DNA from: Prochlorococcus sp. AG-409-I11
Lineage (GTDB): Bacteria; Cyanobacteriota; Cyanobacteriia; PCC-6307; Cyanobiaceae
Assembly (NCBI GenBank): GCA_003215725.1
Contig: QCJX01000003.1
Coordinates: forward strand, 1-64,000
Direction: 5' to 3'
DNA length: 64,000 bases
Positions 59,152 through 64,000 of the stretch are shown piece by piece (position 1 is the first letter of the stretch; every line of letters starts with the position of its first letter). The notes under the pieces were generated by a model. It saw nothing but the letters and a program-made list of their open reading frames with translations. It did no database searches and was not told the origin of the DNA. The translations under genes and the position numbers were made by a program.

Positions 59152-60813
59152 ATGCATATTTCATATCACTCTAAAAAAATACAAAAAAGAATCCTTGACT
59201 TTTTTGGCCAACTATACATTTATTTTGATAGTAAATTAGAGGCAAAACTTTTAATACTTATATTGGCTTCATGCCTTTCATCTTTGATTGGCCTTTGGGA
59301 CCAGGATACACAAAACCTTATAGCACATGACGAAGCATTGTATGCAAAACGTGCAAAATTAATGGTTGAAAGTGATAATTGGCTAACACCATTTACAAGG
59401 CCTCATCATAAAACTGTTGGAAGTTATTGGCTTATTGCAACTAGTTTTAAGTTGTTTGGTGTGAATGAATTTTCTGCAAGATTTCCTAGTGCTTTATTTT
59501 CTTTACTGGCAGTATTAACCTTTTTCTTCATATCAAAGAACTTGTTTAATGAAAACTCTGCTTTTGTTTCATCTTTTTCATTAATTTCTATGCCTTTGTG
59601 GATTCAATACAGCAGAACTGCAGGGCCAGATATGCCATATGTTTTCTTTATGTTGCTAGCTCTATTTTTTATTGTTTCTCCATTGCCAACTTTTTCAAGA
59701 ATTTCATCAAGTCATATTAAATATTTCTTATCAGGTACATGTTTATCATTATTATTTTTTCTAAGAAGTTTTATGGTTATTATACCTATACTTGCATTTT
59801 TACCTTATTTCTTTGTCAAGATTAATTCAAATCCATTTAATAAATTACCCCCTTTTATCTTTGGAGTTTTGTCAGGTCTTGTCCCAACAATTATCTCAAT
59901 CTTTGCAGCATATCAGAGATATGGAATATCATCGATATCCAAATTATTCGTCTTTGCTAAGAATCAGTCTTTTGGAGGAGATTTATTGAATGGCTATATC
60001 TTTTATCCTTCGATACTAACATTAGTTGCATTTCCAGTGGGAATAATAGCAATTTTTAGTTTGTTCATTACTAGCAAATATCTAGACCTGAAAAGGAAAC
60101 TTTTAATTATCTTACCGCCTTTATTAATGCTTTTAATCCTTTGCTTTATCTCGAAGACTTATACACATTATGCACTTATTTTATTACCCTCATTAGCTCT
60201 TACTTATAGTTTACTTTCTTATTCATATAGTCAACTACCATTTAAGCAGGCAAGACTGATTTCTAACTTTGTTTCTTTTTTGAATATATTTTCCTCTATT
60301 GTCTTATTTCTATTCTCTCTTTTAATATTATTTGAGAAATTAAAAATTGAAGGTATATATACCACTGCACTTACCTCTTTGATTTTGTCAGCTTTAAACT
60401 TTTATGCAGGTATATCACTATTGTCTAGCGATAGAAAGTATAAGTCATTTATGTATAATTCTGTTTTTACTTCCATAAGCCAACTGTCAGCGATTTCCTT
60501 TCTTTTCTCTATTGGAATCATGGGAAACCCTAATAAGCTTTTTAAGCAATTTATTTCTAGCCCTGAGATCAATCATATTATCAATGAGGAAAATATATCT
60601 TTAACAGAACTTCAACCTAAAGATAGGACGCTATTTAAATTTTATTTGCCAAACTCTACATATTTTTATGATTCAAATAATCCTAAAATATATAAAAGTA
60701 ATTATATCCTTGTTCCGTATCTACATTATCGCAACGATGATAATCTCAGGTTGCAATATAATGCTATAAACTCTCTTGATTACAATAACTATGTTCTCTT
60801 AAAGCGTAAGTAG
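59152..60813 (+). CDS. ArnT/PMT-like membrane glycosyltransferase
   Basis: HDEALYAKRAKLMVESDNWLTPFTRPHHKTVGSYWLIATSFKLFGVNEFSARFPSALFSLL; many TMs. Confidence 0.85.
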   Translation: MHISYHSKKIQKRILDFFGQLYIYFDSKLEAKLLILILASCLSSLIGLWDQDTQNLIAHDEALYAKRAKLMVESDNWLTPFTRPHHKTVGSYWLIATSFKLFGVNEFSARFPSALFSLLAVLTFFFISKNLFNENSAFVSSFSLISMPLWIQYSRTAGPDMPYVFFMLLALFFIVSPLPTFSRISSSHIKYFLSGTCLSLLFFLRSFMVIIPILAFLPYFFVKINSNPFNKLPPFIFGVLSGLVPTIISIFAAYQRYGISSISKLFVFAKNQSFGGDLLNGYIFYPSILTLVAFPVGIIAIFSLFITSKYLDLKRKLLIILPPLLMLLILCFISKTYTHYALILLPSLALTYSLLSYSYSQLPFKQARLISNFVSFLNIFSSIVLFLFSLLILFEKLKIEGIYTTALTSLILSALNFYAGISLLSSDRKYKSFMYNSVFTSISQLSAISFLFSIGIMGNPNKLFKQFISSPEINHIINEENISLTELQPKDRTLFKFYLPNSTYFYDSNNPKIYKSNYILVPYLHYRNDDNLRLQYNAINSLDYNNYVLLKRK

Positions 60814-60825
60814 TGTTTTAACTTC

Positions 60826-61557
60826 TTAGTCTTTAGTTTGATTTTTTGAATTAGTTATTAAATTAGGCCCAGATTCTCTTCCTTTTGCGGCATTAAAACA
60901 ATGCAGAAATAAACCTAAGGACATTAATACTTCTATTGCTTCTTGGTCATTTCTTATTCGCTCTCCAAGTGTAATCCAAGAAAGGTCCCAGTAAGTATAA
61001 AAAAGTGCTACAAATAAAAAATATAGACTATACCTTTTACTAGGGAATGCATCAATTTTTGGCCATAACTTCCAACCAAACCAACCAAAGAATAGGCCTG
61101 AAGAAATAAATGAGAAATGCAAGTAGTTTTGAATGTAGTCAAGGTTATGCAGATTTGTTTCTCCCTGAGCATTAAGTCTCCGTAATGATTCAATACCTAT
61201 TGACGTTAATCTTTCACCCCAGCTAATTTCTTCTCCTGCTATATAGAATGTCAACAAGCAAATTAGAAACCAGAAGAAGTATTGCTTTGTTCGGATGTTG
61301 CCTCTTCTTCTCCAAAGAACTATTAAGCTAGATAAAAATGCACTGATATACCCTAAAAATTGCAACCATTCAGCTGGTCCATCCTCGCCTTTTCTCCATC
61401 CTTCAAATATTCCTAGCGGTAGAAAATAAATTACGCCATATAGAATTAATATGTAGAGGAGAGGAAATAGATCTACTTGTGGTGAAATCTCACCCCATGG
61501 TGTTTGTATTATGCGTTTCTTTTTTTTAATTTGTTTTGAATTCATAGTAAACACCAT
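60826..61557 (-). CDS. Polytopic membrane protein (EEIxWG family), unknown function
   Basis: GEEISWGERLTSIGIESLRRLNAQGETNLHNLDYIQNYL. Confidence 0.65.
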   Translation of the reverse strand: MVFTMNSKQIKKKKRIIQTPWGEISPQVDLFPLLYILILYGVIYFLPLGIFEGWRKGEDGPAEWLQFLGYISAFLSSLIVLWRRRGNIRTKQYFFWFLICLLTFYIAGEEISWGERLTSIGIESLRRLNAQGETNLHNLDYIQNYLHFSFISSGLFFGWFGWKLWPKIDAFPSKRYSLYFLFVALFYTYWDLSWITLGERIRNDQEAIEVLMSLGLFLHCFNAAKGRESGPNLITNSKNQTKD

Positions 61558-61780
61558 AGAGTAATTAATCCATTTAAGGATTTTTAGCTTCTATCCTTAT
61601 TTTAGGGTACAAGAATACTTCTTTTAAACCTTAGTAATTCCTCGAACGTTTTATAGTAGTTTATTAACTTTTGTAGATAGCTTTTTGCTGATGGAATTGC
61701 CGACCTAAACTATAATCTGAACAACTTCCCTTTCTGACTACCCTGAGGCTAATAGATGACCATAAGGTTTCTTATGTTAA

Positions 61781-63040
61781 ATGAATAAAAAACTCTTTCC
61801 CTACTTGATATATCCGTTAATTATATTTATATCAATAGCTTATTCAGCTTGGTCTTTTACCCACAAGCCTATAGATATAAATATATTAATGCCTGCCCCT
61901 TTTGCAGACTCGACCTCAACAATAGTGGATCAATATAATCATGAAAATAAAGGCAAAGTCCATATTAATGTAACTAGAGGACCTCTTGAGACGGAGGCTG
62001 TTTCTGATCTAGCTATTAGTAGCTTGCTACTAGGAGCAAGTCCCTTTGACATTATTTTGATTGATGTTACTTGGCTTCCTAAGTATGCTGAGGCGGGTTG
62101 GATTAGCTCTTTAGATAAATATATAGATATAGAAGAATGGAATTCACTTATCTCTGGAGCTCAAGATGGTAACAGTTATAAAGGGAATATTTATCGATGG
62201 CCTTTAGTCGCAGATATGGGTTTGTTGTATTGGAGGTCAGACCTTATGAAGGAGCCTCCTCAAACACCAAATCAATTGCTAGAAATTAGTAGGAACCTAG
62301 TACAGGATAATCAAGTTGAGTATGGATATGTTTGGCAGGGGCGGCAGTATGAAGGCCTTAGTTGTGTATTTTTAGAAGTCCTTCATGCTTTTGGAGGTGA
62401 ATGGTTGGATGATAACAATCATGTAAAACTATCTAGTAATGAGTCTATAGAAGCTGCTAAATGGTTGAGGAAATTAATTAAAGTTGGAGCTAGTCCAAAA
62501 GCTGTCACTAACTTTGCTGAAACAGAGGCCCTTCAAGTTTTTGAGTCTGGTCAAGCTGCTTTTATGAGGAACTGGCCATATGCATGGTCTGAATTGCAAA
62601 AAGACTCAAGTCAGGTAAAAGGCAAAGTTGGCCTTACCCTTATGGTTTCTGAGCAAGGCCGACCTTCTGCTTCCACTTTAGGTAGTTGGGGACTCTCAAT
62701 TCTTCAGAATTCACATAATAAGAAAGCCGCTTATCAAGTTATTAGATATTTAACCTCTCAAGCATCGCAGAAAAAACTTTTTACAGATTATGGATATACT
62801 CCAACATCAGAAAAGTTATTTGATGACGTACAATTAATTTCTAAATTATCAATTTTACCAGAACTAAAAAGAGCATTGTCTGTTGTACAGGCAAGACCAA
62901 TGACCCCTCTATACGCTCAAATAAGTAATGTGCTTCAAGTTGAACTTAGCTCGATCTTGACAGCAAATAAGCCAGCAGAAGATGCTATGCGTTTAGCTAA
63001 AGATAAAACGAAGAGAATTATTCTTTCATCTGGATCTTGA
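61781..63040 (+). CDS. ABC transporter sugar-binding protein
   Basis: 419 aa; family 1 extracellular solute-binding features: STIVDQYNHENKGKVHINVTRGP, DIILIDVTWLPKYAEAGWI, STLGSWGLSILQNSHNKKAAYQVIRYLTS. Confidence 0.88.
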   Translation: MNKKLFPYLIYPLIIFISIAYSAWSFTHKPIDINILMPAPFADSTSTIVDQYNHENKGKVHINVTRGPLETEAVSDLAISSLLLGASPFDIILIDVTWLPKYAEAGWISSLDKYIDIEEWNSLISGAQDGNSYKGNIYRWPLVADMGLLYWRSDLMKEPPQTPNQLLEISRNLVQDNQVEYGYVWQGRQYEGLSCVFLEVLHAFGGEWLDDNNHVKLSSNESIEAAKWLRKLIKVGASPKAVTNFAETEALQVFESGQAAFMRNWPYAWSELQKDSSQVKGKVGLTLMVSEQGRPSASTLGSWGLSILQNSHNKKAAYQVIRYLTSQASQKKLFTDYGYTPTSEKLFDDVQLISKLSILPELKRALSVVQARPMTPLYAQISNVLQVELSSILTANKPAEDAMRLAKDKTKRIILSSGS

Positions 63041-63909
63041 TAGTGAATATAATCTTACTGCTTCCAGCAATATTTTTATTATGCTTGGTTTTCTTTATTC
63101 CTCTTTTAAGATACTTCTGGCTTAGTCTTCATGCTTATTCTGTTTCAACTGGCTTAGAACTTATTCCTAATGGAGGAGTAAACTGGCTTAGATTATTAGA
63201 AGATGATCGATTTTGGATAACCACTTTTCAAACGGTAAGATTTGCTTGTGTATCTGTTTCAGTAGAAGTTGTATTAGCAATATTTATTGCACTTCTTCTT
63301 GATCAAAAGTTTAAAGGAATAGGTATAGCTAGAGCATTAACTCTTTTACCATGGGCCTTACCAACAACGATTATGGCATTATGTTGGCGTTGGATTTTTA
63401 ATACTCCAAATGGGCCAATTGAAAGATTAATTTCTTTAGTATCTAATGAGCCACTAAATATTCTTTCTGACCCGCATTTAGCCTGGTTGGCAACTGTGCT
63501 TGCAGATATCTGGAAAACAACTCCTTTTATTGCTTTGATTTTACTTGCTGGATTGCAAACTATTTCAAAAGATCTTTATGAAGCATTTAGATTAGAAGGT
63601 GGAGGAAAATTGCAAGCTTTCTTTACTATTACACTGCCTTTACTCAGGCCTTATTTACTCATAAGTTTAATGTTTCGCTTGGCTCAATCCTTTGGAGTAT
63701 TCGATCTTATACAAATCTTGACAGGAGGAGGACCGGCAGGCTCAACAGAAAGTGTTGCAACTTATGCTTATATAAATGCAATGAGATTTCTAGATTTTGG
63801 TTATAGTTCGACTATTATTCTAGGTGGTTTTATCGTATTATTACTATTAAGTTTATTTGCTATGGTTTTTTATGTATATTCTCGTAAGATTTTTATATCA
63901 AAGTTATAA
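63037..63909 (+). CDS. ABC sugar transporter permease (MalF/UgpA type)
   Basis: EAFRLEGGGKLQAFFTITLPLLRPYLLISLMFR (EAA loop), GGGPAGSTESVATYAY. Confidence 0.9.
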   Translation: MIVNIILLLPAIFLLCLVFFIPLLRYFWLSLHAYSVSTGLELIPNGGVNWLRLLEDDRFWITTFQTVRFACVSVSVEVVLAIFIALLLDQKFKGIGIARALTLLPWALPTTIMALCWRWIFNTPNGPIERLISLVSNEPLNILSDPHLAWLATVLADIWKTTPFIALILLAGLQTISKDLYEAFRLEGGGKLQAFFTITLPLLRPYLLISLMFRLAQSFGVFDLIQILTGGGPAGSTESVATYAYINAMRFLDFGYSSTIILGGFIVLLLLSLFAMVFYVYSRKIFISKL

Positions 63910-64000
63910 ATGATTAGGAATAAGTTTTTATTAATTATTCTCTTATTATGGTCTTTATGTCCTTTCTTTTGGCAGGTCTATACATCATTTTGCAGCAGTG
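63910..64000 (+). CDS. ABC transporter permease, second subunit (partial, off right edge)
   Basis: ATG directly after the previous stop: MIRNKFLLIILLLWSLCPFFWQVYTSFCSS... Confidence 0.7.
   Translation, partial: MIRNKFLLIILLLWSLCPFFWQVYTSFCSS

Overview
The window looks like a chromosome segment from a low-GC marine picocyanobacterium, probably Prochlorococcus (inferred from gene content and order: psbD/psbC, ycf4, petM, hli, cobQ, pntAB, NTRC). About 23.6-52.2 kb is dense housekeeping backbone. The accessory parts are: (i) 0.26-5.9 kb, with a TPR-protein operon, a truncated ORF, a possible recombination-site remnant and overlapping mini-ORFs; (ii) 5.9-23.6 kb, an AT-rich glycan/surface-modification island with a SxtI/J/K-like triad, pseudaminic-acid genes (PseC/PseI/PseF) and a sugar formyltransferase; (iii) 52.2-58.3 kb, a sparse cassette of mini-ORFs including an Hli protein, a decayed porin, an RHH protein and a winged-helix protein; (iv) 58.4-61.6 kb, membrane and glycosyltransferase genes. 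The most interesting observations are: a perfect 21-bp repeat of the ychF 3' end flanking the hli/mini-ORF cassette (52174-52194 and 54739-54759), which suggests integration at a protein-gene 3' end; a two-copy structured-RNA-like element in inverted orientation about 53 kb apart (about 5008-5075 minus, about 58177-58250 plus); a pseudaminic-acid locus with a formyltransferase and no visible PseB or PseG; and a porin pseudogene with four in-frame stops, apparently at tryptophan positions. All product names come from reading translations by eye; no database search was run.
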